A DNA stretch of 64,000 nt from Nitrospira sp. (GTDB taxonomy: Bacteria; Nitrospirota; Nitrospiria; Nitrospirales; Nitrospiraceae), in contig JAJFBJ010000015.1 in the NCBI GenBank assembly GCA_020697375.1, forward strand, positions 1 through 64,000. The letters run 5' to 3'. Under the pieces are notes generated by a model that worked only from the letters and a program-made list of their open reading frames with translations, did not search any database and had not been told where the DNA came from. Both the position numbers and the translations under genes were made by a program. Position 1 is the stretch's first letter, and every line of letters begins with the position of its first letter. Positions 18,897 through 28,697 of the stretch are shown one piece after another.

Positions 18897-19895
18897 TTAC
18901 CTCACGGCCCGAAACGTTCCGACTCCCGCTCGACGAAGCGCGGACTGAAGAATCTGTTCCGTCAACGCGTCGTAGGAAATCCCGGCCTTACCCGCCGCCA
19001 TCGGCAACAGACTGGTCTCCGTCATTCCAGGCGCCGTATTGATTTCCAACAGGTACGGCTTTCCTTTGGGCGTGATGCGAAAATCGACACGCGCTGCCCC
19101 GCTGCAACTCAACAATCGGTAGGTGCGTGTGGCCAGGGAGCGAATTTCCCGGCTCACCACTGCGGGTAACGGGGCAGGACAGAGGTACTGCGTCCGGCCT
19201 TTCTCATATTTCGCGGAGAAATCGTAGAAGCCGTCGGGGGCGACAATTTCGACAGCGGGCAGACTCGTGACGGCTCCATCGGTACCACCTAATAACGACA
19301 CCGTCACCTCATGTCCGGGGATGAAAGCCTCGACCATCGCCTCCTCGTCGTATTGATGGGCCAGGCGTAGGGCTGCTCTCCATTGAGTGGCCTTTCGCAC
19401 GATCGTCACTCCGATCGTCGAACCCTGGCTTGCGGGTTTGACGACCACCGGAAGTTTCAGCTTGCACCCGGTCAGAACGCGCTCCAGACTTAAAGCCGAC
19501 TTTCGCAACAGTACCGTGCCTCGTGGAACCGGAATTCCGTGAGAGGCCAATTGCGTTTTCGTCACCACTTTATGCATGCCGATCGCGCTGGCCCGCACTC
19601 CGGAACCCGTATAGGGAATGCCGACAGACTCCAAAAACCCCTGGATCGCGCCGTCCTCTCCGCCGGGACCATGCAACGCCAGAAACGCGATTTCAACGGA
19701 CTGTTCTTGCAGGGTCCTGTACAGAGCGGGACCGACGTCGATCGCTACCGCATCGTAGCCGTTACGCAACAGAGAACGGTGCACGGCCTCACCAGTCTTG
19801 AGAGACACGTCGCGCTCCGAAGACCGGCCGCCCATCAACACCCCGATCTTTGAACCGGTCAGCGGCTTTCGTTCCGTCACATCCACTCCCTTCAT
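18897..19895 (-). CDS. ddl: D-alanine--D-alanine ligase
   Basis: 332 residues of the ATP-grasp superfamily; it makes the D-Ala-D-Ala dipeptide for MurF. GVLMGGRSSERDVSLKTG opens the N-terminal domain, LHGPGGEDGAIQG and the C-terminal LLEINTAPGMTETSL are signatures. ATG 19895 is used; a GTG at 19880 with AAGGGAG before it is an equally good start. Confidence 0.96.
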   Translation of the reverse strand: MKGVDVTERKPLTGSKIGVLMGGRSSERDVSLKTGEAVHRSLLRNGYDAVAIDVGPALYRTLQEQSVEIAFLALHGPGGEDGAIQGFLESVGIPYTGSGVRASAIGMHKVVTKTQLASHGIPVPRGTVLLRKSALSLERVLTGCKLKLPVVVKPASQGSTIGVTIVRKATQWRAALRLAHQYDEEAMVEAFIPGHEVTVSLLGGTDGAVTSLPAVEIVAPDGFYDFSAKYEKGRTQYLCPAPLPAVVSREIRSLATRTYRLLSCSGAARVDFRITPKGKPYLLEINTAPGMTETSLLPMAAGKAGISYDALTEQILQSALRRAGVGTFRAVR

Positions 19896-19903
19896 GGGTC
19901 TCG

Positions 19904-20848
19904 TCAGGCCTGACCGACGACCTTCAGTTCCAACTCCAACGCCACACCCGAAACCTTCTTGACCTTCGAACGGACTTTGCGGATCAATGCCAGGACCTCT
20001 TCGGCGCGCGCCTGTCCCCGGTTCACCACGAAATTGGCATGCTTCTCCGATACCTGCGCATCGCCGATGCGGGCGCCTTTCAGCCCCGCTGCTTCGACCA
20101 AGCGGCCGGCCGAATCTCGAGGAGGATTCTTGAAGACACAGCCCGCGCTCGGCATGGTCAGCGGTTGGGTGTCTTTTCGATACTGCAAATATTCCTTCAC
20201 GATCTTTTCAATCTCGTCATGATCGCCGGGCCTCAGCTGCAGCCAGACGCCCGCCACGATGCCGCGGGGCAAGTGCGCCCGCCGATAGCTGAACGGGATG
20301 TCGGACGCGGGAATGTCCTTGACGCGACCGCGAGGATCGACCATGCGGACGGCCTTGACCGAATCCTTCATTTCTCCCAGGCGTGTCCCCGCATTCATCA
20401 CGACACAACCCGCCACGGTTCCCGGAATACCGGCGCCCCATTCCAATCCGGCCAGTGAACGGCGGATGGTATAGCCGATCAAGGTCGGCATGCCGACGCC
20501 TCCCTCGGCATAGAGCACATGCTCCGGCTCCTGACGAATCCCTTTGAATTTGACCAGACTGACGACGATCCCACGGATGCCGCCGTCGCGCACGAGCACA
20601 TTCGTCCCGCCCACCACGAAATACGGCGCCTTCGCGGCGCGCGCCTGCGACAACAGGCGGCAGAGATCCTCCACATCGGCTGGTTCGACCAGAACGTCCG
20701 CCGGCCCACCGATGCGGAATGAAGTGTAGGGTTGCAACGACGCATCGAACCTGATCGCTCCGCGGACTCCTTCAAGAACGTCATCCCAATTCTTCCTGCT
20801 TCTCGTCGCTCGTTCCTCCTGCTTCGCGCCGGACGACGTTCTCCCCAT
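19904..20848 (-). CDS. murB: UDP-N-acetylenolpyruvoylglucosamine reductase
   Basis: About 314 residues from ATG 20848 (a TTG at 20878 would overlap murC). This FAD enzyme reduces the enolpyruvyl group to give UDP-MurNAc. The FAD domain starts YTSFRIGGPADVLVEP; GAGIPGTVAGCVVMNAG and the C-terminal PSAGCVFKNP with the catalytic Ser region are clear. It follows murC directly. Confidence 0.95.
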   Translation of the reverse strand: MGRTSSGAKQEERATRSRKNWDDVLEGVRGAIRFDASLQPYTSFRIGGPADVLVEPADVEDLCRLLSQARAAKAPYFVVGGTNVLVRDGGIRGIVVSLVKFKGIRQEPEHVLYAEGGVGMPTLIGYTIRRSLAGLEWGAGIPGTVAGCVVMNAGTRLGEMKDSVKAVRMVDPRGRVKDIPASDIPFSYRRAHLPRGIVAGVWLQLRPGDHDEIEKIVKEYLQYRKDTQPLTMPSAGCVFKNPPRDSAGRLVEAAGLKGARIGDAQVSEKHANFVVNRGQARAEEVLALIRKVRSKVKKVSGVALELELKVVGQA

Positions 20849-20852
20849 GGCA

Positions 20853-22241
20853 TTACGTGGAGGCCGGCAACCGTTCAAGAATCGCCAGTCCCGCCTTCCA
20901 GATGTCTCCCGCGCCGAGGGTGATCACGAGATCCCCGGATTTCAAAATCGGGATGACTTGGTCCGCGAGGTTCTCCCTCCGCTCGACGAAGAAGGCCGAT
21001 GGATGTCCTCCTGCCCGCACGGCCTCCACCAATTTTTCGCCGGACACGCCGGGAATCGGCTGTTCACCGGCGGCGTAAATCTCTGTCATGAACAGCGAAT
21101 CGGCCTGATCGAACGCATGGGCGAAGTCCTGCATCAGATCGCGTGAACGGCTATAGCGATGCGGCTGGAACAATACCACCACCCGCCGGTCCCACCCTTG
21201 CTTCGCCGCGGCGATTGTCGCCCGTACCTCCGTCGGATGATGCCCATAGTCGTCCACCACCATGATCCCGCCTTTTTCACCTCGCAGATGGAACCGCCGT
21301 TCCACGCCGGTGAAGGCCGCGAGGCCTTTGCGAATCAGATCGACGGGAATGTCCAACTCCAATCCGATGGCGATGGCGATCAGCGAATTCGACACATTGT
21401 GAACGCCCGGGATCGCCAGCCTGAACGGCCCGAGATTTCGCCCGCGAAAGAACACGCGAAACTCTGAGCCCCACTGCCGCAGGCTGATATCGGTCGCACG
21501 AAAATCCGGCTCTTGGTCAGGATGGTCCTGTAAGCCATAGGTCTGATACCGCTTCACGACGCGCGGGAACAAATTTCGCAACCGCTCATCGTCGGCGCAC
21601 AGGACGGCCAGGCCGTAGAACGGCACCTTGTTCACGAACTCCAGGAAACTGTCGTTGAGCCGCTCCATCGTCCCGTAGTGGTCCAGATGTTCCCGATCGA
21701 TATTGGTCACCGCCGCAATGGTCGGCGTCAATCGAAGGAACGAGCCATCGCTCTCGTCGGCTTCCGCAATGAGCAAATCGCCCCGTCCCAACCTGGCATG
21801 GCTACCGAGCGCATTCACCTTGCCGCCGATGACCATGGTCGGGTCTAACCCGCCCTGGGCAAGCACGTTGGCTACCATAGACGTTGTCGTCGTTTTCCCA
21901 TGAGCGCCGGCGATGGCCACGCCGAATTTCAATCGCATCAACTCCGCCAGCATTTCTGCTCGCGGGATGACGGGAATCTGCCGTGCCTTCGCGACGACCA
22001 CCTCGGGGTTGTTGGAAGCCACCGCAGATGAAATCACGACCACCTGTGCTTCGCCGATATTGGATTCGTGATGTCCGATGGCGATGCGCCCTCCCAGCTC
22101 CTCGAGCCGGCGCGTCGTTTCCGTTTGATTCAAGTCGGAACCGCTGACCTTGTATCCGAGGGTCAATAGCACCTCGGCGATCCCGCTCATCCCCGAACCG
22201 CCGATTCCCACCAGATGAATATGTTGTGTTTTTCTGAACAT
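20853..22241 (-). CDS. murC: UDP-N-acetylmuramate--L-alanine ligase
   Basis: 462 residues from ATG 22241, where the family sequence MFRKTQHIHLVGIGGSGMSG begins; the upstream open frame is not family-like. It adds L-Ala to UDP-MurNAc. The ATP loop is GAHGKTTTTSM and the central DEADESDGSF-type motif reads AEADESDGSF. It lies between murG and murB with an 82-base gap to murG. Confidence 0.96.
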   Translation of the reverse strand: MFRKTQHIHLVGIGGSGMSGIAEVLLTLGYKVSGSDLNQTETTRRLEELGGRIAIGHHESNIGEAQVVVISSAVASNNPEVVVAKARQIPVIPRAEMLAELMRLKFGVAIAGAHGKTTTTSMVANVLAQGGLDPTMVIGGKVNALGSHARLGRGDLLIAEADESDGSFLRLTPTIAAVTNIDREHLDHYGTMERLNDSFLEFVNKVPFYGLAVLCADDERLRNLFPRVVKRYQTYGLQDHPDQEPDFRATDISLRQWGSEFRVFFRGRNLGPFRLAIPGVHNVSNSLIAIAIGLELDIPVDLIRKGLAAFTGVERRFHLRGEKGGIMVVDDYGHHPTEVRATIAAAKQGWDRRVVVLFQPHRYSRSRDLMQDFAHAFDQADSLFMTEIYAAGEQPIPGVSGEKLVEAVRAGGHPSAFFVERRENLADQVIPILKSGDLVITLGAGDIWKAGLAILERLPAST

Positions 22242-22323
22242 CGCCGTCCGCCTTAGTCCTTGTCCGCGAAATAATTCCCGCACGCCATTCTTATCACTGC
22301 GCTGTCCCTCCCGTTCACCTGGC

Positions 22324-23442
22324 TCATAGGACGCGACCACTCCTGCTGGTCTCATGGCGTCTCCTTATGATGTCGTAGCATTCACGAACGATGGTCTCCG
22401 CCGCATCATTGCGCCGCATGTTTCCACTGTACCGGCTCATGGTCTGAAGCCGCTCTGGGTCGCGCACGAGGTCCGTAATGGTTCGAGCCAGGCCGGCGCC
22501 GGTCAACTCAGCTTGCGGTATCATCACCGCTGCTCCAGCACGGGCCATCACTTCCGCATTGCGCAGCTGGTGGTTGTAGATCGCCGTCGGAAGCGGAATC
22601 AGAATCGCCGGCTTTTCACAGGCCGCCAGCTCGGCAATCGTCATGGCCCCTGCGCGGGACACCACGAGATCAGCCTGTTGCAAGGCCCGCGGCATGTCAT
22701 ATAAGAACGGTGTCACCTGCGCAGGCAGAGCGGCTTGCTCGTACGCGGCGGCGACACGCGCATGATCCGCCTCGCCCGTTTGATGCGTGATGGTCATGCC
22801 GTCCTTCATCACATCCAGCAGCGGCAGCGCTTCAATGACGGCGGAGTTGATGGCCTTCGCTCCCTGGCTGCCCCCGAAAATCAAGAGGTGCGGCTTGGCC
22901 CGTCCGGCTCCCTCGGAGTCCCGGCCGACCGCTTGCAGAAATGCCCGGCGAACCGGCGTTCCGACCATCCGCGTCTTGCGTCCGTCAAAATATTGCCTGG
23001 TCGAGTCGAATGCCAGGAAAACCCGCTGCACGAAAGGCGCGATGGATTTATTGGCCATGCCCGGATAGGCGTTCGGCTCGAGAATGACAGCGGGAATTCG
23101 TCGCAGAAACGCTGCCATGAGCATCGCCGGACTGGTATAGCCGCCCACGCCGAATACGAGATCAGCTCCATGCGTCTTCAGAATCTTCAGCGATTGCCAG
23201 AGACTCACCGGCAGGGTTACCAGCGCCTTCACGATCTCAACGGGACTCTTGCCCATGATTGGATTGGCGGCGATACACTGTAATGGAAATCCCTCGTGCT
23301 CCAATACCCTGCGCTCGATTCCCCGCGTCGTGCCGACGAACAGGATGCGCGTGGCGGCATCCCGCTCTACAAACTCCCGCGCCACGGCAATGGCCGGATA
23401 CAGATGACCACCCGTGCCGCCTGCTGCAATCACAATGTTCAT
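22324..23442 (-). CDS. murG: UDP-GlcNAc:lipid I N-acetylglucosaminyltransferase MurG
   Basis: 372 residues from ATG 23442, which overlaps the ftsW stop as ATGA. The GT28 signature IAAGGTGGHLYPAIA opens the protein, followed by VGVGGYTSPAMLMAA-like and GGSQGAKAIN motifs. It converts lipid I to lipid II on the inner membrane face. The same frame stays open across ftsW, but that part is a shadow. Confidence 0.96.
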   Translation of the reverse strand: MNIVIAAGGTGGHLYPAIAVAREFVERDAATRILFVGTTRGIERRVLEHEGFPLQCIAANPIMGKSPVEIVKALVTLPVSLWQSLKILKTHGADLVFGVGGYTSPAMLMAAFLRRIPAVILEPNAYPGMANKSIAPFVQRVFLAFDSTRQYFDGRKTRMVGTPVRRAFLQAVGRDSEGAGRAKPHLLIFGGSQGAKAINSAVIEALPLLDVMKDGMTITHQTGEADHARVAAAYEQAALPAQVTPFLYDMPRALQQADLVVSRAGAMTIAELAACEKPAILIPLPTAIYNHQLRNAEVMARAGAAVMIPQAELTGAGLARTITDLVRDPERLQTMSRYSGNMRRNDAAETIVRECYDIIRRRHETSRSGRVL

Positions 23443-24647
23443 TCCGTGACCATTCCGCGCTTCCTCGCAGCGCGCTGCCCGCCGCTTTCTCTCCCGGCCT
23501 GCCGGTCGCGTGAGATGCTCAATAAGATTCCCGCGCCGAACAAATTGGCGACCAATGAGGATCCCCCGTAACTGACGAACGGCAGCGTCAGTCCTTTGGT
23601 AGGCAACAGACCGGTGACCACTCCGGCATTGACCAGCGCCTGCATGCCGATGAGCATCGTGATGCCCATCCCCAGATGCCGCCCGAACAAATTGCGTGCC
23701 CGTCCGGCGATTTGAAAACCCTTGAGCACGAGCAGTCCGAACAGCAAGACGACTGCCATGCTGCCGGCCAGCCCCAGCTCTTCTCCCACCAAGGCCAGCA
23801 CGAAATCGGTATGCGCTTCGGGCAGAAAGAACAACTTCTGCTTTCCCTCGCCCAGCCCTACTCCGAACGATCCTCCGCTGCCGAAGGCCAAAAACGATTG
23901 TGTGATCTGAAAGCCTGCGCCGGATGGATCCTTCGTGGGATCCAGAAACATCAGAAACCGTTTCCATCGGTAGCTCGACCCAAATATCAACCCAGCGACG
24001 GCGAACAGGGCACAGAGCGACAACAACCCGAGATGCTTGATGCGCGCGCCCGCCAGGAACAACAGCGTCACGATGACCAGTCCCATGACCACGACCGTTC
24101 CAAGATCCGGCTCCAGGAGCACCAGCCCGCTGAGCGAGGCAAGAATGATCAACGGCGGCAACAGACCACGGGCAAACTGAGTGAGCTGATCCTGCTTCTT
24201 GCTGACATAGGCCGCCACATATATCACGGCCACGAATTTGGTGATTTCGGCCGGTTGTATGTTGATCGGACCGACATGCAGCCACCGCCGAGCCCCCTTG
24301 GCTGCGCTGCCGAGAGACGGCACGAGCACCAGTACCAGCAGTACGGTCGTCAGAAGCAGCATCGGGATTGCCAGCTTTTTCCAGATGACATAGTCGATCT
24401 TCGACACGATATGCATCACGAGGAGGCCGGCGCCCAACCACGCCAGTTGACGCTTGAGAAAATACCAGGGATCGTGAAACCGGTTCCCCGCCACAACCGC
24501 GCTGGCGCTGAACACCATCACCACCCCCACCAGAGCAAGAATGAGCGTGATCGCCAGTAACGCAGGATCTACCGGCACGCGCTTGGCTGTCCGCTGTGGC
24601 AAAGGTGACCAGGGTAGCATCATGGTCCCGAGGGCTTTGTGTCCCAT
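23439..24647 (-). CDS. ftsW: septal peptidoglycan polymerase FtsW
   Basis: 402 residues of the SEDS family with about ten membrane segments. Conserved stretches include FMLFLDPTKDPSGAGFQ, the catalytic-region ALVGEELGL and the C-terminal GLLPTKGLTLPFVSYGGSS. FtsW polymerises lipid II together with the transpeptidase FtsI, encoded upstream in the same cluster. Confidence 0.97.
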   Translation of the reverse strand: MGHKALGTMMLPWSPLPQRTAKRVPVDPALLAITLILALVGVVMVFSASAVVAGNRFHDPWYFLKRQLAWLGAGLLVMHIVSKIDYVIWKKLAIPMLLLTTVLLVLVLVPSLGSAAKGARRWLHVGPINIQPAEITKFVAVIYVAAYVSKKQDQLTQFARGLLPPLIILASLSGLVLLEPDLGTVVVMGLVIVTLLFLAGARIKHLGLLSLCALFAVAGLIFGSSYRWKRFLMFLDPTKDPSGAGFQITQSFLAFGSGGSFGVGLGEGKQKLFFLPEAHTDFVLALVGEELGLAGSMAVVLLFGLLVLKGFQIAGRARNLFGRHLGMGITMLIGMQALVNAGVVTGLLPTKGLTLPFVSYGGSSLVANLFGAGILLSISRDRQAGRESGGQRAARKRGMVTE

Positions 24648-24682
24648 CGCTCAGCTCTCGTTCCTTCCACATACTTCCGTCT

Positions 24683-26071
24683 TCACGCCGGCAGTGCCTG
24701 CACCAGAGCCTTGAATTGCCGGCCCCGGTCTTGATAATCGGCGAACATGTCGAAACTGGCGCAGGCCGGCGAGAGCAGCACGACCTCACCGGGCTGCGCC
24801 TCTTGCGCAGAGAGTTCTACGGCGTCGCGGAGCGTCGCTACGAGACGACAGCGGTCGAAATCCCCCATGGCAGCTTGGATACGGCCGGCCGCCTCGCCGA
24901 TCAGGATGAGTCCCTTCACCCGTTCCCGTATTAGCTTTTCCAAGCGGGAAAAATCCCCCCCTTTGTCGCGTCCGCCGGCGATCAACCACAAAGGTTGCTC
25001 GATACCTTCCAAGGCCTTCATGACCGCATCCACATTCGTGCCTTTGGAGTCGTTCACAAAACGGACGCCGCGGCGCTCGCGGACGACTTCAAGGGCATGT
25101 TCCAGGCCGGGAAATGCATGCAGCACCGTGCGAATCGCGTCGATCGAACAGCCGCACAGCAAGCCGTAAGTGACCGCTGCCATCACGTTCTCGACGTTAT
25201 GCAGGCCGATCAACCGCATGTCGTTCCGGCGACAAATCTCTTCCCGTTGTCCCCTGACCGTCGTCACGATCCGGTCGCCTTCGAGCACGGTGGCTCCCGT
25301 CACGCCGGGGACCACAAGCCCGCTACGGCTGAATCCCAGGACGGTTGCCTTCGTACGGTGGACCAATGCGGCCACGCGCGAATCATCCAGGTTGAATAGA
25401 GAATAGTCGCCGACCGTTTGATTCTTGAAAATCCCGGCTTTCGCCGCCACATAATCGTCCACCGAAGCATAGCGATCCATGTGGTCCAGCGTCACGTTGA
25501 GCATCGCAGCGATCCAGGGGTGAAACTGCTCGATCGTTTCGAGCTGAAAGCTGGATACTTCCAAGACCACATAATCATAGGGCGCGGCGCTCCCGGCCTT
25601 CGCCTGAAAGCAAGCGAGAGCCGCTTCACTGGCGGCCGTTCCCAGATTGCCACCGACGAAGGCGCGTTTTCCGCTCTCCTGCAAAAATTTGCCGATCAAC
25701 GTGACGGTGGTGCTTTTTCCATTGGTCCCGGTCACGGCCACGATGGGTGCCGTCAAAAAGCGCGAGGCCAATTCCAATTCTCCGAGTACCCGGACCCCTC
25801 GGGCGCGCACGCGATTGAGAGCATCCAGCCGAGTCGGCACGCCGGGACTGATCACGACGAGGTCGGCCCCTTCCAGTGCCGATTCGTACTGCTCGCCCAC
25901 GCGTACCGCGACATCCGTCTGCTCCAGCTGCTGCAGCACGGCGGTCAATTCCCGGGGGTTCTTCTGATCGGCCACGGTCACGCGCGCACCCAGTTGATTC
26001 AGCAGCCGCGCAGCCGCCACCCCGCTTCTCGCCAACCCGACGACTGTGACGTGCAAATCCTTCACGTTCAC
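24683..26071 (-). CDS. murD: UDP-N-acetylmuramoylalanine--D-glutamate ligase
   Basis: About 462 residues from GTG 26071; GTG 26083 or 26065 are alternatives, and the frame beyond overlaps mraY. It adds D-Glu. [17 protein letters not shown] is the Rossmann start, TGTNGKSTT the ATP loop, and [12 protein letters not shown] and [10 protein letters not shown] are family motifs. GGTGAT before 26071 resembles a ribosome-binding site. Confidence 0.96.
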   Translation of the reverse strand: MNVKDLHVTVVGLARSGVAAARLLNQLGARVTVADQKNPRELTAVLQQLEQTDVAVRVGEQYESALEGADLVVISPGVPTRLDALNRVRARGVRVLGELELASRFLTAPIVAVTGTNGKSTTVTLIGKFLQESGKRAFVGGNLGTAASEAALACFQAKAGSAAPYDYVVLEVSSFQLETIEQFHPWIAAMLNVTLDHMDRYASVDDYVAAKAGIFKNQTVGDYSLFNLDDSRVAALVHRTKATVLGFSRSGLVVPGVTGATVLEGDRIVTTVRGQREEICRRNDMRLIGLHNVENVMAAVTYGLLCGCSIDAIRTVLHAFPGLEHALEVVRERRGVRFVNDSKGTNVDAVMKALEGIEQPLWLIAGGRDKGGDFSRLEKLIRERVKGLILIGEAAGRIQAAMGDFDRCRLVATLRDAVELSAQEAQPGEVVLLSPACASFDMFADYQDRGRQFKALVQALPA

Positions 26072-26082
26072 CGGTATCACCA

Positions 26083-27159
26083 CTACCGAAGTTTCAGCGT
26101 GCTCAAACTGAGCAGCGCCAGCAAAATGGCAATGATCCAGAGACGCACGACGACTTTCGGCTCGTCCCACCCTTTCATTTCAAAATGATGGTGGATGGGG
26201 GCCATATCGAAGATGCGTTTCCCCCGAAGCTTATAGGATCCGACCTGTAAGATTACCGACAACGCTTCGATGACAAACACTCCGCCGACCAGAAGCAACA
26301 GGAGTTCGTGCTTGCTGATCACGGCCACCGTCCCCAGCGCTGCGCCCAAAGGGAGTGATCCGACGTCGCCCATGAAGACGGATGCCGGATAGGTATTGAA
26401 CCAGAGAAACCCCAGACTCGATCCAAGTATGGCCCCGGTAAAGATGGCGATTTCTCCGGCGCCCTCAATGTAGGGAATAAGCAAGTATTCCGCCATGACG
26501 CGGTTCCCGGTCACGTAGGCGACGATCGTATAGGCCAGGGCGGCGATCATGACTGGTCCGATTGCCAGCCCGTCGAGCCCGTCTGTCAGATTGACCGCGT
26601 TGGAACTGCCCACGATGACGAGGATGACGAAGAGGATGTAAAACCAGCCCAGATCAGGCGTGAAGAATTTGAAAAAGGGGACGCTGAGTTTCGTCGTATA
26701 GCTGGGCAGCGAATAGAGGAAGACACCGATCGTCAGCGCCACGAGAATTTGAAAGGTAAACTTTTGCGCCGCGGACAAACCCCGCGATTGCCGCTTGATG
26801 AACTTGAAGTAATCGTCGACGAATCCCACGGCCCCGAAACCCACCGTCGCCAGCACCACCAGCCACACATAGCGATTGGTCATATCCGCCCACAGCAACG
26901 TGGAGAGTATGACAGCAAAGATAATGAGAATACCGCCCATGGTCGGAGTCCCGCTTTTGGCCAGGTGCCGCTTCGGCCCGTCGTCTCGAATCTGCTGTCC
27001 GAGCTTGATTTCCTGCAGCTTCCTGATGACCCAGGGAGCCATCACGAAGGCGATCAAAAACGCCGTGACCGCCGCATAGATGATCCGGAAACTTTGATAA
27101 CGAAAGACGTTCAGAAACGAAAACTGCGTGTGCAGGGGGTACAACCAGTTGTACAGCAT
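26083..27159 (-). CDS. mraY: phospho-N-acetylmuramoyl-pentapeptide transferase MraY
   Basis: 358 residues with about ten membrane segments. It transfers phospho-MurNAc-pentapeptide to undecaprenyl phosphate, giving lipid I. The cytoplasmic aspartates lie in GFVDDYFKF and [10 protein letters not shown], and the basic loop [13 protein letters not shown] is intact. Standard length; it lies between murF and murD. Confidence 0.97.
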   Translation of the reverse strand: MLYNWLYPLHTQFSFLNVFRYQSFRIIYAAVTAFLIAFVMAPWVIRKLQEIKLGQQIRDDGPKRHLAKSGTPTMGGILIIFAVILSTLLWADMTNRYVWLVVLATVGFGAVGFVDDYFKFIKRQSRGLSAAQKFTFQILVALTIGVFLYSLPSYTTKLSVPFFKFFTPDLGWFYILFVILVIVGSSNAVNLTDGLDGLAIGPVMIAALAYTIVAYVTGNRVMAEYLLIPYIEGAGEIAIFTGAILGSSLGFLWFNTYPASVFMGDVGSLPLGAALGTVAVISKHELLLLLVGGVFVIEALSVILQVGSYKLRGKRIFDMAPIHHHFEMKGWDEPKVVVRLWIIAILLALLSLSTLKLR

Positions 27160-27221
27160 CCTATGGCATCTTTATCCGCCCTGGTCGGCGGGCGCTAGAG
27201 GTTCCTTGTCCGTCTCTCCGG

Positions 27222-28685
27222 TCAGCAGGCTTTCTTTGCGATCCGCCGCATGCCGGTCAATGCCTCCACAACCTGTTCCATGCGCATGCCTCGCGAAGCC
27301 TTCACCAGCACGACATCACCCTGTCTTACCATCGAGACCAGGGCGGCTCCAGCGGCCGCAGAATCCGGACATTCCATGATGCTATCCGGCGCCATTCCGG
27401 CCTCCCTGGCCCCTTCGGCACACTCACGTCCCAACGGACCGCAAGCCAGCAGACATCCGATGTCTTGTCCGGCGAGGAACGCTCCCGTTTCTCGATGCAT
27501 CCGCTTGCTATCCGTACCCAATTCCAGCATGTCGCCCAGCACCGCGATCGAGCGTTTCCCTTGACCGATCTCTCCCAAAAGCTGAATGGCGGCCTTCATC
27601 GAAGCCGGATTGGCATTGTAGCAATCATTGATCAATCGCACGCCGTGAACCGTACTGATTTGCGACCGCATGGCGGCGGGGCGAAATTTGGACAACCCTT
27701 CCATGATGGCCGTCCCCGACAGGCCCAGGACAGACCCCACTGCCGCAGCCGCGAGGGCATTGCTGACATTGTGCAGGCCTTGCGTGCGGATGCGGACTTC
27801 GAACCTGCGACTCTTACCCGGCAACACCAGACCGAACAAAGTGCCGCCCCTTTCGTCGGTGCGGATGCTAACGGCGCGGACATCCGCCTTCGGCGAGAGG
27901 CCGAATGCCACCACGCGGCATTGCGCCCGAGCCGCTAGATACTCGAAGTACTCATCGTCGGCGTTCAACAACAGGGCGCCGTCCTGAGGCAGATGATTGA
28001 GCAATTCGGCTTTGGCCTGCGCGGATCCTTCCATGCTGCCGAAAAATTCCAAATGGTCCGGACCGATATTGGTAATGACGCCGATGGTCGGTTTAGCGAT
28101 TTCGCACAACTTGGTCGTTTGTCCCTGTTGATCCACGCCCATTTCAATGACGGCGGACTGATGTCGCGGCGTGAGATGAAACAGAGTCTGCGGGACGCCG
28201 ATGCGATTATTGAGATTGCCCTCGGTTTTGAGCGTCTTCCAGCGCTGCGCCACCACCTGCGCCACCATTTCTTTGCTGGTGGTCTTGCCGTTGCTTCCCG
28301 TGATCGCGATCACCGGAATGGCAAAACGGGTTCGATAGTGCGCCGCTAAACGCTGATAGGCGTCGATCGTATCCCGCACGGCGAGGATCATCGGCGATTC
28401 CGGAGATTTCGGCAGCGGCGGCAGACGAGCGTCCTCCTGCACGATGACACAGGCGGCTCCCTGAGTAAGGGCCTTGGGCACGAACGCATGACCATCGAAT
28501 CGATCGCCCTGGAAGGCGAAGAAGAGATCCCCTTTCCGCACCAGGCGCGAATCGGTCATCACGCGTCGGATCCCTTGTCTCGCATGGTGCGGGGACAAGC
28601 CTGCCGGCAGTTTGGCGCTCAAGACTTCGCAAATCTCCTCCACCGTAAAAAGCGCCATCATTCCACGGCTCCCAGACTCCCGCAT
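27222..28685 (-). CDS. murF: UDP-MurNAc-tripeptide--D-alanyl-D-alanine ligase
   Basis: 487 residues. It adds D-Ala-D-Ala made by Ddl. The ATP loop reads TGSNGKTTSKEM, and NDCYNANPASM is the MurF signature. GAGGA five bases before ATG 28685 supports this start; ATG 28661 with GGGAG before it is possible. murE ends 12 bases upstream. Confidence 0.96.
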   Translation of the reverse strand: MRESGSRGMMALFTVEEICEVLSAKLPAGLSPHHARQGIRRVMTDSRLVRKGDLFFAFQGDRFDGHAFVPKALTQGAACVIVQEDARLPPLPKSPESPMILAVRDTIDAYQRLAAHYRTRFAIPVIAITGSNGKTTSKEMVAQVVAQRWKTLKTEGNLNNRIGVPQTLFHLTPRHQSAVIEMGVDQQGQTTKLCEIAKPTIGVITNIGPDHLEFFGSMEGSAQAKAELLNHLPQDGALLLNADDEYFEYLAARAQCRVVAFGLSPKADVRAVSIRTDERGGTLFGLVLPGKSRRFEVRIRTQGLHNVSNALAAAAVGSVLGLSGTAIMEGLSKFRPAAMRSQISTVHGVRLINDCYNANPASMKAAIQLLGEIGQGKRSIAVLGDMLELGTDSKRMHRETGAFLAGQDIGCLLACGPLGRECAEGAREAGMAPDSIMECPDSAAAGAALVSMVRQGDVVLVKASRGMRMEQVVEALTGMRRIAKKAC

Positions 28686-28697
28686 GCGCTTCCTCGC

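Noticed and set aside
23443..24789. A very long open frame (about 450 codons) continuing upstream of murG in the same frame.
   Set aside because: It overlaps ftsW in another frame, has no family features and murG's own ATG overlaps the ftsW stop; it is a shadow frame in GC-rich DNA.
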